A DNA stretch of 64,000 nt from Streptomyces nojiriensis (lineage in GTDB: Bacteria > Actinomycetota > Actinomycetes > Streptomycetales > Streptomycetaceae). The stretch covers positions 5,951,501 through 6,015,500 of the forward strand of contig NZ_CP071139.1 in assembly GCF_017639205.1 (NCBI RefSeq), written 5' to 3'. The notes below the pieces were generated by a model. It saw only the letters and a list, made by a program, of their open reading frames with translations, did not search any database and was not told the origin of the DNA. Of this stretch, positions 23,783 to 31,211 are shown in pieces (positions within the stretch are counted from its first letter, which is position 1; every line of letters starts with the position of its first letter). The position numbers were made by a program, and so were the translations under genes.

Positions 23783-24745
23783 ATGACCGCTAGCACCACC
23801 CGTCGTACGACCGCTGCACGGTCCCGGATCGCCGCGGTCGGCGCGATCGCGGTCGCGGGCGCCCTGATCCTCACCGGCTGTGGTGACCAGACCGACAAGG
23901 CCTCCAGCACCCCGTCGGGCGCGGCCGCCAACAGCAGCGCCCCGCTCTTCTCCAAGCTCCCGAAGAAGGTCCAGGACGCTGGTGTCATCAAGGTCGGCAC
24001 GGACGCCACCTACGCGCCGATGGAGTTCACCGAGGGCGGCAAGATCGTCGGCGTCGACCCCGACGTGGCGGCGGCCATGGCCAAGCAGCTCGGCGTGCAG
24101 TTCAAGTTCGAGTCCGGCACCTTCGACACGCTGATCGGCAGCATGCAGACGGGCCGCAGCGACCTGGTCATGTCCTCGCTCACCGACACCAAGGCCCGTC
24201 AGGAGGGCCTGGACGACAAGGGCGCCAAGACCGGTGCCGGTGTCGACTTCGTCGACTACTTCTCCTCCTCGACCGGCATCCTGGTCAAGAAGGGCAACCC
24301 CCAGGGCATCAAGACCCTCGACGACCTGTGCGGCAAGACGGTCGCCGTGCAGCGCGGCACCACGTACGAGGAGTCGGCCAAGACCCAGGCCGAGAAGTGC
24401 AAGACGGACGGCAAGGGCGAGCTCAAGATCGAGTCCTTCCCGACCGATGCCGAGGCCCAGACCCGAGTGAAGGCCGGCGGCGCCGCCGCGGACCTGAACG
24501 ACTCCCCGGTCGCCGCGTACATCGCGCAGACCGCGGGCGGCGGCAACGACTTCGAGGCCATCGCCAACCCGACCGACGCCGGTCTCTTCGGCATCGCGGT
24601 GGACAAGAAGAACACCCAGCTGCGCGACGCGCTCAAGGAAGCCCTTGACGCGGTCATCAAGGACGGCACGTACAAGGCCGCCCTGGACAAGTGGAACGCG
24701 GGCTCCGGCGCCGTGACCGAGGCCAAGATCAACGCCGGTTCCTGA
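23783..24745 (+). CDS. Polar amino-acid ABC transporter substrate-binding lipoprotein
   Basis: 320 residues. A lipoprotein signal with lipobox ending ILTGCGDQ anchors it outside the membrane. The SBP_bac_3 fold is seen in AGVIKVGTDATYAPMEFTEG, SGTFDTLIGSMQTGRSDLVM and LCGKTVAVQRGTTYEESAKT, typical of receptors for glutamate, glutamine, cystine or basic amino acids. ATG 23783 has GGAGGAA upstream. It is the first gene of a three-gene operon. Ligand identity is open. Confidence 0.9.
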   Translation: MTASTTRRTTAARSRIAAVGAIAVAGALILTGCGDQTDKASSTPSGAAANSSAPLFSKLPKKVQDAGVIKVGTDATYAPMEFTEGGKIVGVDPDVAAAMAKQLGVQFKFESGTFDTLIGSMQTGRSDLVMSSLTDTKARQEGLDDKGAKTGAGVDFVDYFSSSTGILVKKGNPQGIKTLDDLCGKTVAVQRGTTYEESAKTQAEKCKTDGKGELKIESFPTDAEAQTRVKAGGAAADLNDSPVAAYIAQTAGGGNDFEAIANPTDAGLFGIAVDKKNTQLRDALKEALDAVIKDGTYKAALDKWNAGSGAVTEAKINAGS

Positions 24746-24784
24746 TCTCCGCGTACCACCGCAGCACACTGAAGGGCAGTCACT

Positions 24785-25726
24785 GTGACTGACAAGCTCG
24801 ACAAGGTCCCGGGCCCGGCGGACAACCCGCCGGCCGGGGCCCTCCCCCCCGAGGCCATCAAGGCCATCCCGGTGCGCCACTACGGCCGCTGGGTCAGCGC
24901 CGTGGTCGTCATCGGCCTGGTCGTGGCGCTCGCCGTCGCCTTCTCGCAGGGCAACGTGCGCTGGGCGACCGTGCCGGAGAAGCTGTTCGACCCGACGATC
25001 CTGCGCGGCGTCGTCAACACGGTCTGGATCAGCATCACCTCGATGGCCCTGGGCCTGGTCCTCGGTATTCTCTTCGCCGTCATGCGGCTCTCGAAGAACC
25101 CGGTGACCAGCACCATCGCCTGGTTCTACATCTGGCTGTTCCGCGGCACCCCGGTGTACGTGCAGCTGCTGATCTGGTTCAACCTCGCCCTGATCTTCCC
25201 GATCCTGAACCTCGGGTTCTACAAGGACGAGATGACGCAGGTCATGACCCCGTTCCTGGCCGCCCTGCTGGGTCTGGGCCTGAACGAGGGCGCGTACATG
25301 GCGGAGATCGTCCGCGCCGGCATCCAGTCGGTCGACGAGGGCCAGACCGAGGCCTCGCACGCGCTCGGCATGACCCGCACGCAGACGATGCGCCGCGTCG
25401 TGCTGCCGCAGGCCATGCGGGTGATCGTGCCGCCGTCGGGCAACGAGTTCATCAACATGCTCAAGACCTCCTCGCTGGTGGTCGCCGTGCAGTACTTCGA
25501 CCTGCTGCGCGCGGCTCAGGACATCGCCTCGACCTCGTTCGCGGTGATGGAGATGTTCTTCGTCGCTTCGATCTGGTACCTCGCCCTGACCTCGGTGTTC
25601 AGCGTCGGCCAGTACTACCTGGAGCGCCGCTACGCCCGTGGTGCGCTCCGCTCGCTGCCGCCGACACCGCTGCAGAAGGTCAAGGCGAAACTGTCCAGCT
25701 TCTCGAACCGCAAGGCGGTGGCCTGA
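24785..25726 (+). CDS. Amino-acid ABC transporter permease (HisMQ type)
   Basis: 313 residues with a cytosolic N-terminus and five to six helices. The permease family marker is VNTVWISITSMALGLVLGIL, and the EAA loop that docks the ATPase is DEGQTEASHALGMTRTQTMR followed by VVLPQAMRVIVPP. As there is only one permease gene it presumably works as a homodimer. GTG 24785 follows GAAGGG. It ends one base into the next gene. Confidence 0.9.
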   Translation: MTDKLDKVPGPADNPPAGALPPEAIKAIPVRHYGRWVSAVVVIGLVVALAVAFSQGNVRWATVPEKLFDPTILRGVVNTVWISITSMALGLVLGILFAVMRLSKNPVTSTIAWFYIWLFRGTPVYVQLLIWFNLALIFPILNLGFYKDEMTQVMTPFLAALLGLGLNEGAYMAEIVRAGIQSVDEGQTEASHALGMTRTQTMRRVVLPQAMRVIVPPSGNEFINMLKTSSLVVAVQYFDLLRAAQDIASTSFAVMEMFFVASIWYLALTSVFSVGQYYLERRYARGALRSLPPTPLQKVKAKLSSFSNRKAVA

Positions 25727-26490
25727 TGACGACTGCCATGGTGAAGGCCGAGGGCGTCCACAAGTCCTACGGTGCGGCGCACATCCTCAAGGGCATCGAC
25801 CTGGAGGTCGCCCCGCGTGAGGTCTTCTGTCTGGTCGGCCCGTCCGGCTCCGGCAAGTCGACCTTCCTGCGGTGCATCAACCACCTGGAGCAGGTCAACG
25901 CGGGACGGCTGTACGTCGACGGGCAGCTCGTCGGCTACCGCCAGAAGGGCGACAAGCTCTACGAGCTGAAGGACAGCGAGGTCGCGGCCCAGCGCCGGGA
26001 CATCGGCATGGTCTTCCAGCGCTTCAACCTCTTCCCGCACATGACGGCCATCGAGAACGTGATGGAAGCCCCGGTCATGGTCAAGGGGGAGTCCAAGGCG
26101 GTGGCGCGCGAGCGCGCCGTCAAGCTCCTGGACCGCGTCGGTCTCGGCGACAAGGGCGGGAACTACCCCACCCAGCTCTCCGGCGGCCAGCAGCAGCGCG
26201 TGGCGATCGCCCGCGCGCTGGCCATGGAGCCGAAGCTGATGCTCTTCGACGAGCCCACCTCGGCCCTCGACCCGGAGCTGGTCGGTGACGTCCTCGACGT
26301 CATGCGGGACCTCGCCGAGTCGGGCATGACCATGATCGTGGTCACCCACGAGATGGGCTTCGCCCGCGAGGTCGGCGACAACCTCGTCTTCATGGACGGC
26401 GGCGTGGTCGTCGAGTCGGGCCACCCCCGCGAGGTCCTGGGCAACCCCCAGCACGACCGCACGAAGGCATTCCTCTCCAAGGTGCTGTAG
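25726..26490 (+). CDS. Amino-acid ABC transporter ATP-binding protein
   Basis: 254 residues, a GlnQ/HisP-type ATPase. Walker A is LVGPSGSGKSTFLRCINHLE, the signature YPTQLSGGQQQRVAIARALA, Walker B LMLFDEPTSALDPELV, and the H-loop VVTHEMGFAREVGD. Its ATG overlaps the permease stop (TGATG). It energises uptake with the two upstream partners. A perfect bidirectional terminator follows. Confidence 0.94.
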   Translation: MTTAMVKAEGVHKSYGAAHILKGIDLEVAPREVFCLVGPSGSGKSTFLRCINHLEQVNAGRLYVDGQLVGYRQKGDKLYELKDSEVAAQRRDIGMVFQRFNLFPHMTAIENVMEAPVMVKGESKAVARERAVKLLDRVGLGDKGGNYPTQLSGGQQQRVAIARALAMEPKLMLFDEPTSALDPELVGDVLDVMRDLAESGMTMIVVTHEMGFAREVGDNLVFMDGGVVVESGHPREVLGNPQHDRTKAFLSKVL

Positions 26491-26525
26491 TTCCGGGGTG
26501 CAGTGACCTGCACCCGCGGACGGAC

Positions 26526-26557
26526 GAGGGGCGGTACGGGAATCCGTACCGCCCCTC
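26526..26557. terminator. Bidirectional terminator after the ABC operon
   Basis: Perfect 14-base arms (26526-26539 and 26544-26557) around GAAT, between the ABC operon and the convergent methyltransferase remnant. Confidence 0.8.
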
Positions 26558-26573
26558 GGTCATTTCGGGATCC

Positions 26574-26976
26574 CTACTTCAGGCCCAGGACCAGCGCGTC
26601 CGAGGGGGAGCGCCAGACCGTACGGGCCTCCGCGAAGCCGGCGGCGCGCAGGGTCTCGGCGTGCCAGGCCTCGGAGGGGGTGTCGCCGTCCGCGTGCTCC
26701 CCGTAGATCTCGAAGCGCCGCTCGACCTGCTCGGCCAGCGCCGGGTCGGCCCCCGCCAGCGCCCACCACTCGCGCCAGTCCACCGCTCCGGCGGCCTTGG
26801 CCCGGTCCATGCCGGCGTGCCGGTGGGCGTGCTCGGCGGCGTCGATGCGCGGGGTGGCGGGGTCGGGCATGTGGTCGGCGTTCATGAACACCCCGCCCGG
26901 AACCAGGAGCGGCGCGAGCTGTCCGTACAGGACGGCCAGCTCCGCGCTCGGCAGCCAGTGCAGGGCGGTGGCCGTC
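26574..26976 (-). pseudogene. C-terminal half of class I SAM methyltransferase, split by the mobile element
   Basis: This holds the last 133 residues of a methyltransferase, from TATALHWLPSAELAVLYGQL to the end DALVLGLK. It has the post-motif region but no SAM-binding GxG loop; that half is at 36025-36404. At the element border the host sequence stops at a GTC core (26974-26976). The open frame continues into element DNA as far as 26999 and could give a short nonsense-fused product, but no promoter is expected. Rejoined, the two halves encode 259 residues without a frame break. Confidence 0.88.
26974..26976. other. attL core (GTC)
   Basis: GTC is shared with the right junction at 36025-36027. 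To the left is methyltransferase sequence; to the right is GGGAGATCCC (26977-26986), one arm of the reconstructed attP dyad. Confidence 0.75.
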
Positions 26977-27025
26977 GGGAGATCCCGCAAAACGCACATG
27001 CGTGCGGGAAGCGAGATCGCGCAAG

Positions 27026-28615
27026 ATGAACCGCATGATCACGAGTGAGTGCGACGGATGCGGAAAGTGCCTGGTGGGGGTACGTCGCCTCTCTCGCCTG
27101 AAGGACTCGACCAACAGCCCTGAGAAGCAGTTGGACCAGGTGCTCAGCGCCGTTGCCGCCGTGGGGGGCCACCTCATCGCATGGGCCGACGACTGGGAGG
27201 TCTCGGGCGCCACTGACCCGATGGCGCGCCCGCAGCTCGGCCCCTGGCTGCGGGACGAGATGGGCCCGTACGACGGGATCGCGGGCTCGGCCGTTGACCG
27301 GATCGGCCGTAACCAGCGGGACGTATTGAACACGGCCTACACGGTCCACGAGTCCGGGCGTCTGCTGATCACATACGGTCACGAGGGTCCGTGGAACCTG
27401 GACGACCCCAACGACGAGATGCGCCTGTCCATGGAGTCCTTCGGGGCACAGATGGAGCTGCGGGCCATCCAGAAGCGCAACCGGGACGAGACCAAGCGTG
27501 CCCGTGCGGCCGGACAGCCCAAGCAGAAGAACCGGTACGGGTATCAGTTCGTCCGCCTGCACCCCACGGCCAAGGTCGATCACGTGGAGCTGGACCCGGT
27601 TGCCGCGCTGATCATCCGGGACGTGGCGCAACGCATCCTCGCCGACGAGACGGGCATGGTGACCGTCCACACGGAGGCCGTCCGGCTCAACCGGGCGGGA
27701 GTGCTCTCTCCGGCCGATCACCGATCGGTCATGTACGGGCGGCAGCCCAAGGGGACGCTGTGGAACCCGAAGGCGATCAAGCGGATGCTGACCAGCGAGG
27801 CGTCTTTGGGGTACCTGATGCACGACGAGCGCCCGGTGATCGGTCCGGACGGTCACGCCGTGCGCATTGCCCCTCCCCTGTGGGACCACGCGACCCGGGA
27901 CGCCTTGATCGCGAAGACGGCTGCGAAGTGGACGGGTGCACGTGCCCCGAAGGGCGAGCACCTGCTGTCTGGTCTGGCGTTCTGCGGCACCTGCGGTCAC
28001 CGGCTGTGGGTGGCGTCCCGCCACAAGCAGAACAACGCGTACGGCTGCTCGGCACGTGTACGGGGCATCCCCACGTCGGCGCACTGCAAGCCCGCACCGA
28101 CGATGTCCATTCCGATGCTGGATGAGCTGGTTACGGAGTGGTTCCTTGTGGCGTTCGGATCTCACGACGTCCGGCGCAAGGAGTTCGACCCCGGTACCGG
28201 GTACGCCGCGCGAATCGCGGAGATCGAGGCCGACCGTACGCGGCTCCGGGGAGACCGCCAGGCGGGCCTGTACGAGTCGGAAGAGGACACGGAGTGGTTC
28301 CGGACCGAGTATGCCCGGATGACGCGGGAGATCGCCGAACTGAAGGAGCTTCCGGAGCGTCCGGCGGGGATGCGCTGGATGTCGGTCGGCCGCACCGTGG
28401 AAGAGGACTGGCTGTCCGCTCCTGACAATGTGGCACGTCGCGAGATCCTCGCGGAGTTCGACGTGCGGATAGAGCTTCACCCTGGCCACTCCACGCGCCG
28501 GTTCCGCGCAACGGCGCTCGACCCGGAGCAGCAGGCAGCGAATCGGAAGGCGGCACAAGAACATGCAGAAGAGGCCGCGCTGGCCGAGCTTGAAGACATC
28601 GATGCCAGTGCCTGA
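27026..28615 (+). CDS. int: Large serine recombinase (site-specific integrase)
   Basis: 529 residues. The N-terminal resolvase domain has the catalytic serine in VRRLSRLKDSTNSPEKQLDQ. The recombinase domain covers roughly residues 145-300 (NRYGYQFVRLHP, WNPKAIKRMLTSEASLGYL). A zinc ribbon follows (CGTCGHRLWVAS and CSARVRGIPTSAHC) and then a coiled coil (YAARIAEIEADRTRLRGDRQ) used for synapsis control. An unusual CDGCGKC cluster precedes the catalytic domain. ATG 27026 is likely; GTG 27002 and ATG 27035 are alternatives. It starts about 50 bases inside attL, the usual place for an integrase. Confidence 0.93.
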   Translation: MNRMITSECDGCGKCLVGVRRLSRLKDSTNSPEKQLDQVLSAVAAVGGHLIAWADDWEVSGATDPMARPQLGPWLRDEMGPYDGIAGSAVDRIGRNQRDVLNTAYTVHESGRLLITYGHEGPWNLDDPNDEMRLSMESFGAQMELRAIQKRNRDETKRARAAGQPKQKNRYGYQFVRLHPTAKVDHVELDPVAALIIRDVAQRILADETGMVTVHTEAVRLNRAGVLSPADHRSVMYGRQPKGTLWNPKAIKRMLTSEASLGYLMHDERPVIGPDGHAVRIAPPLWDHATRDALIAKTAAKWTGARAPKGEHLLSGLAFCGTCGHRLWVASRHKQNNAYGCSARVRGIPTSAHCKPAPTMSIPMLDELVTEWFLVAFGSHDVRRKEFDPGTGYAARIAEIEADRTRLRGDRQAGLYESEEDTEWFRTEYARMTREIAELKELPERPAGMRWMSVGRTVEEDWLSAPDNVARREILAEFDVRIELHPGHSTRRFRATALDPEQQAANRKAAQEHAEEAALAELEDIDASA

Positions 28616-28635
28616 CGGCCTGTAAGCGGCCGAAC

Positions 28636-28668
28636 AGCCCCGGATGGTCCCCGTGACCGTCCGGGGCT
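28636..28668 (+). terminator. Terminator of the integrase gene
   Basis: Stem AGCCCCGGA-T-GGT paired with ACC-G-TCCGGGGCT, followed by TT and pyrimidines, 20 bases after the integrase stop. Confidence 0.7.
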
Positions 28669-28769
28669 TTCTCGTGCCCGCAGGCAGGCGTATGGGGCGT
28701 TCCGCGACTGCTCGCTGGCGGCCCCTTAGGGCTCGGGCAGCTCACCAGCGGGGCGAGTGGTGTTGGAGT

Positions 28770-28790
28770 GACGGTTACAACCGTCTTTTT
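28770..28790 (+). terminator. Classical intrinsic terminator with U-tract
   Basis: GACGGTT-AC-AACCGTC followed by TTTTT. A U-tract is rare in Streptomyces and suggests phage or low-GC ancestry for this part of the element. Confidence 0.6.
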
Positions 28791-28862
28791 AGAACACGTA
28801 GAAAAAATAAGAAAGAACAGAGACAGCTACCCCGAACGCCACCGCATCACCGACCGGGCTCG

Positions 28863-29010
28863 GGGCAAGGGTTGCTCTCCACTAGGACCGAGAGAGAAAC
28901 CGGCTCTGCCCCACGCCACTGCGAGGGCGGGCAAGGGTTGCTCTCCACATAGACCGGAGCAAGCGCAGCCAACCTCACCCCGGTGGGGTGCGGCAAGCCT
29001 TGCTCTCCAC
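28863..29010. repeat. Three iteron-like direct repeats, each a short palindrome
   Basis: Copies at 28863-28882, 28929-28948 and 28992-29010 share GGGCAAGGGTTGCTCTCCAC (third copy GGCAAGCCTTGCTCTCCAC). The period is about 62-66 bases. Each contains GCAA-N3-TTGC; in the third the changes keep the dyad (GCAAG-C-CTTGC). Similarity continues weakly for about 10 bases (TAGACCGG-like). Confidence 0.65.
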
Positions 29011-29379
29011 TACTTCCGAGACCGGGAATACCGCGCACCCACCCAACGGGGGAACCCGGCGGACAGAGTGCCCGCTCTCGGAATCAACGCGCTGCCCGTG
29101 CACCACGCACCCCCTCGTTACGGGGGTGGCCGCAGGGGTCGTGAGGCAGCGAGCGGGGACCACACCGCCCATGAGTAACCGCCCTCCGGGGTGCCGAAAG
29201 GGGTTGTAAGCGCGTGTGGTCCCCATCGCGTCTGGGCTGGTCCCGAGCCGGCGAGGACGACGAGGGCTACGAGGAACGGCGCCGAACGGCGCCATGGTTG
29301 GGAGCCCAAGGCATCGGTGCCACGGTTTGCCTCACACATATCAGCCCGATGACCCAACAACAGCGTTTCCTTGTACGGG

Positions 29380-29676
29380 CTAAGAAGGCGTCTGGCCTGA
29401 GTTTTCCGGCCAGTCGCAACGGTTGCCTTCAGGGCTCCACCAAAGACCGTCTCCGCAATAGTGGAGTTCCCATCGACCGAGAGCGATGTTGCACTGGTAG
29501 TACCCCCTGGCATCGGTTTCGTCGAGCTTGAACATCTCGGATCCATCGCACTGTTCGCGTTCGATGCCAGCGGTGCTGTCAACTGGCCCGGCCTGCGCGG
29601 CTGACCAAGACGGGGCACATCCGAGGGCAAATAGTGCGGCCAGGGCGCCGCCAACGACGATCTTTCGCGTGTCCAT
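29380..29676 (-). CDS. Secreted small protein with chitin-binding (CBM14/peritrophin-A-like) domain
   Basis: 98 residues. The signal peptide is MDTRKIVVGGALAALFALGC followed by APSWSAAQA. The remaining 65 residues have a peritrophin-like cysteine and aromatic pattern: CDGSEMFKLDETDARGYYQC, then RWELHYCGDGLWWSPEGNRC and DWPENSG. CBM14 domains are typical of insects and their viruses; bacterial members exist but are uncommon. The cysteine after FALG could alternatively be a lipobox. It is cargo of the element, on the opposite strand to most genes. Family call by pattern only. Confidence 0.6.
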   Translation of the reverse strand: MDTRKIVVGGALAALFALGCAPSWSAAQAGPVDSTAGIEREQCDGSEMFKLDETDARGYYQCNIALGRWELHYCGDGLWWSPEGNRCDWPENSGQTPS

Positions 29677-29758
29677 ACTCGGCTCAACGAGCCCCTATCG
29701 GTGGCGGTCACTGCACCGCGTCATCGAGCACCAGGACCACGACGACCAGGGGGTCATC

Positions 29759-30097
29759 ATGCACTGTATCGACTGCACCGAGCCCGCCACACACCGCGGA
29801 CGCTGCCACGGCCACCACCAGGACTACGAGCGTCGCCCCGCTGTTCGGGCACGGCGGTCACGGAGCCGGCGACGGGCGGCACGGTATGACGCTGCTGCGC
29901 GGCTCCGCCGACACGTGCAGGAACGGGGTACGGCCTGGTGTGACTGGTGCCTGGAAACGTACGGCTCCGATGACGTGGACGTGGACCATGTGCGCCCGCT
30001 GTCCCTCGGTGGCGAGGACACAGACGAGAACGTGCAGGTGCTGTGCCACGGGTGCCACGCGCTTAAGACAGCAACGGAGTTCGGGGCCGCTGCGTGA
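29759..30097 (+). CDS. HNH endonuclease
   Basis: 112 residues. An N-terminal Cys/His ribbon (HCIDCTEPATHRGRCHGHHQ) and basic helix precede the HNH nuclease: CDWCLETYGSDDVDVDHVRP then LSLGGEDTDENVQVLCHGCH. The metal-binding and catalytic histidines are DHV and CHGCH. HNH genes next to capsid genes often serve phage DNA packaging or element homing. ATG 29759 follows GGGGG. The stop overlaps an HNH-tail relic. Confidence 0.85.
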   Translation: MHCIDCTEPATHRGRCHGHHQDYERRPAVRARRSRSRRRAARYDAAARLRRHVQERGTAWCDWCLETYGSDDVDVDHVRPLSLGGEDTDENVQVLCHGCHALKTATEFGAAA

Positions 30098-30168
30098 CGG
30101 ACACGGACGGCAACGTTCAGGCGCTACGCCGCCCGTGCCACAGGGCCAAGACCGCTGCTGACTTCGGA
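30094..30168 (+). pseudogene. Relic of a second HNH endonuclease tail
   Basis: In the frame opened by GTG 30094, residues TDTDGNVQALRRPCHRAKTA then ADFGAS repeat the end of the preceding gene (DTDENVQVLCHGCHALKTAT then EFGAA) with altered Cys. The CHRAKTAADFGA end is a near-consensus HNH terminus. The frame then runs on without meaning to about 30249, under an opposite gene. It is a tandem fragment left by recombination. Confidence 0.55.
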
Positions 30169-30169
30169 G

Positions 30170-30496
30170 CTAGCGTCCGATCGGATCCCCGTTGGTGGCC
30201 CCAGGACCGAGGTAGAACCAGTGGGAATCGTTCTCAAGGTGTGGCTTGAACGTTGCCAGGTCGCGAACCCGGGCGTAGCCGGGTGTGGGGGCTCCGGAGC
30301 CGACGACAGGGAGGTGCGCTGGAATGACAGTCCCCCCGCTGACGACGACCACAGGTTGACCGTCCCGGTACTCGATCGACAGTTTGCCGATGTCCTCGGG
30401 CTTGACCTGGTCCGCCGGGATGAGCGTCGGTTCGGTCGCTGCGGGCTTGTACGTGACCGGGGCCGGTCCCTTGGCGTTGGACGTGGTTTCAGACAT
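30170..30496 (-). CDS. Hypothetical protein of the mobile element
   Basis: 108 residues, acidic to neutral and Pro/Val-rich, for example EPTLIPADQVKPEDIGKLSI, then QPVVVVSGGTVIPAHLP and SHWFYLGPGATNGDPIG. No signal peptide or helix is seen. ATG 30496 follows GAGGAG with a five-base spacer. I do not recognise the family. It is divergent from the second HNH gene, sharing a 173-base intergenic region. Confidence 0.6.
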   Translation of the reverse strand: MSETTSNAKGPAPVTYKPAATEPTLIPADQVKPEDIGKLSIEYRDGQPVVVVSGGTVIPAHLPVVGSGAPTPGYARVRDLATFKPHLENDSHWFYLGPGATNGDPIGR

Positions 30497-30556
30497 GGCG
30501 TCTCCTCGCTGGCCGGCTACCTGCCTGCCTGGTCAGAGCGTTGCACTGCGCAACGT

Positions 30557-30579
30557 CACCGCAACCGCGACTTGCGGTG
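30557..30579. promoter_or_regulatory. Perfect dyad in the divergent promoter region
   Basis: CACCGCAA-N7-TTGCGGTG, perfect over 8+8 bases, beside a shorter GTTGC-N5-GCAAC at 30540-30554. It may be a regulator site between two divergent element genes, or a hairpin. Confidence 0.4.
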
Positions 30580-30669
30580 GAACGGCCGGGAATCGGCGAG
30601 GTGGCGCGAACGAGATCGCCCGTGTGGCCCTTGACTCCACTACCCCACCCTTTTTGGAGGTGATCCCCC

Positions 30670-31065
30670 ATGCCCCGACGACCCCGCCCCCCTTGCTCTG
30701 TACCCGGGTGCCCCGAGCTGACCGCCCGTGGTGGCCGCTGTGCCGCTCATGAGCGCGAGGCAACCGCGCAGCGGGTCACGCCAGGGACGAGCGCGTACGG
30801 GCCTCGCTGGCCTTACATCCGGCGCGCGTACCTGTACCGGAACCCGTGGTGCGTGCTGTGTGGAAAGACCGCGACGGTTGCGGACCACTTCCCCGAGTCG
30901 CGTCGGTCGCTGCTTGCTCGGGGGGTTGCCGATCCGGACGTTGCCTCTCGCCTGCGTCCGCTGTGCACGTCGTGCCACAGCAGGGAGACCGCGAGGCATC
31001 AGCCGGGCGGATTCGCTGCGGAAGCGCGTTCGCGGCGTGAATCGCTGGAGCGTCCGCCGTTCTGA
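30670..31065 (+). CDS. HNH endonuclease (phage packaging type)
   Basis: 131 residues. Zinc cysteines lie in CSVPGCPELTARGGRCAAHE and in NPWCVLCGKTATVADHFPES, the latter holding the catalytic D/H pair. The second metal site is LRPLCTSCHSRETARHQPGG. The layout (YGPRWPYIRRAYLYRNPWC) is that of HNH proteins found next to phage terminase or capsid genes, where they assist DNA cutting at packaging. GGAGG is seven to eight bases upstream of ATG 30670. It lies just before the capsid gene. Confidence 0.85.
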   Translation: MPRRPRPPCSVPGCPELTARGGRCAAHEREATAQRVTPGTSAYGPRWPYIRRAYLYRNPWCVLCGKTATVADHFPESRRSLLARGVADPDVASRLRPLCTSCHSRETARHQPGGFAAEARSRRESLERPPF

Positions 31066-31211
31066 CCCAGGGGGGTGACCCCTGCCCCTCCCGAGACCGC
31101 ACGGCAGGGAGGCAAAAAACTTGCACGGCTCATTAGAGCTTTCCTGTGGAGCGACACCGAGTTCACGGTTTCGCTCCTTTGCTGTATCCACTATCACCAT
31201 TGGAGAATTCA

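Larger units (their letters stand above)
28616..29379. other. 764-base non-coding, repeat-rich stretch of the element
   Basis: No credible gene. It holds the two terminators at 28636 and 28770, the direct-repeat array at 28863-29010, a hairpin at 29108-29128 (CACCCCC/GGGGGTG), and an 11-base inverted repeat GGGGACCACAC (29155-29165) with GTGTGGTCCCC (29214-29224). Such clustering would suit a replication origin, packaging site or transfer origin, none of which can be proved by eye. Confidence 0.5.

Noticed and set aside
26882..28564. 560-codon frame on the - strand across the left element junction
   Set aside because: It is the antisense of the integrase and has no family features.
28863..29010. 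CRISPR array
   Set aside because: Only three divergent repeats, each palindromic over a few bases, with no cas genes and irregular spacing.
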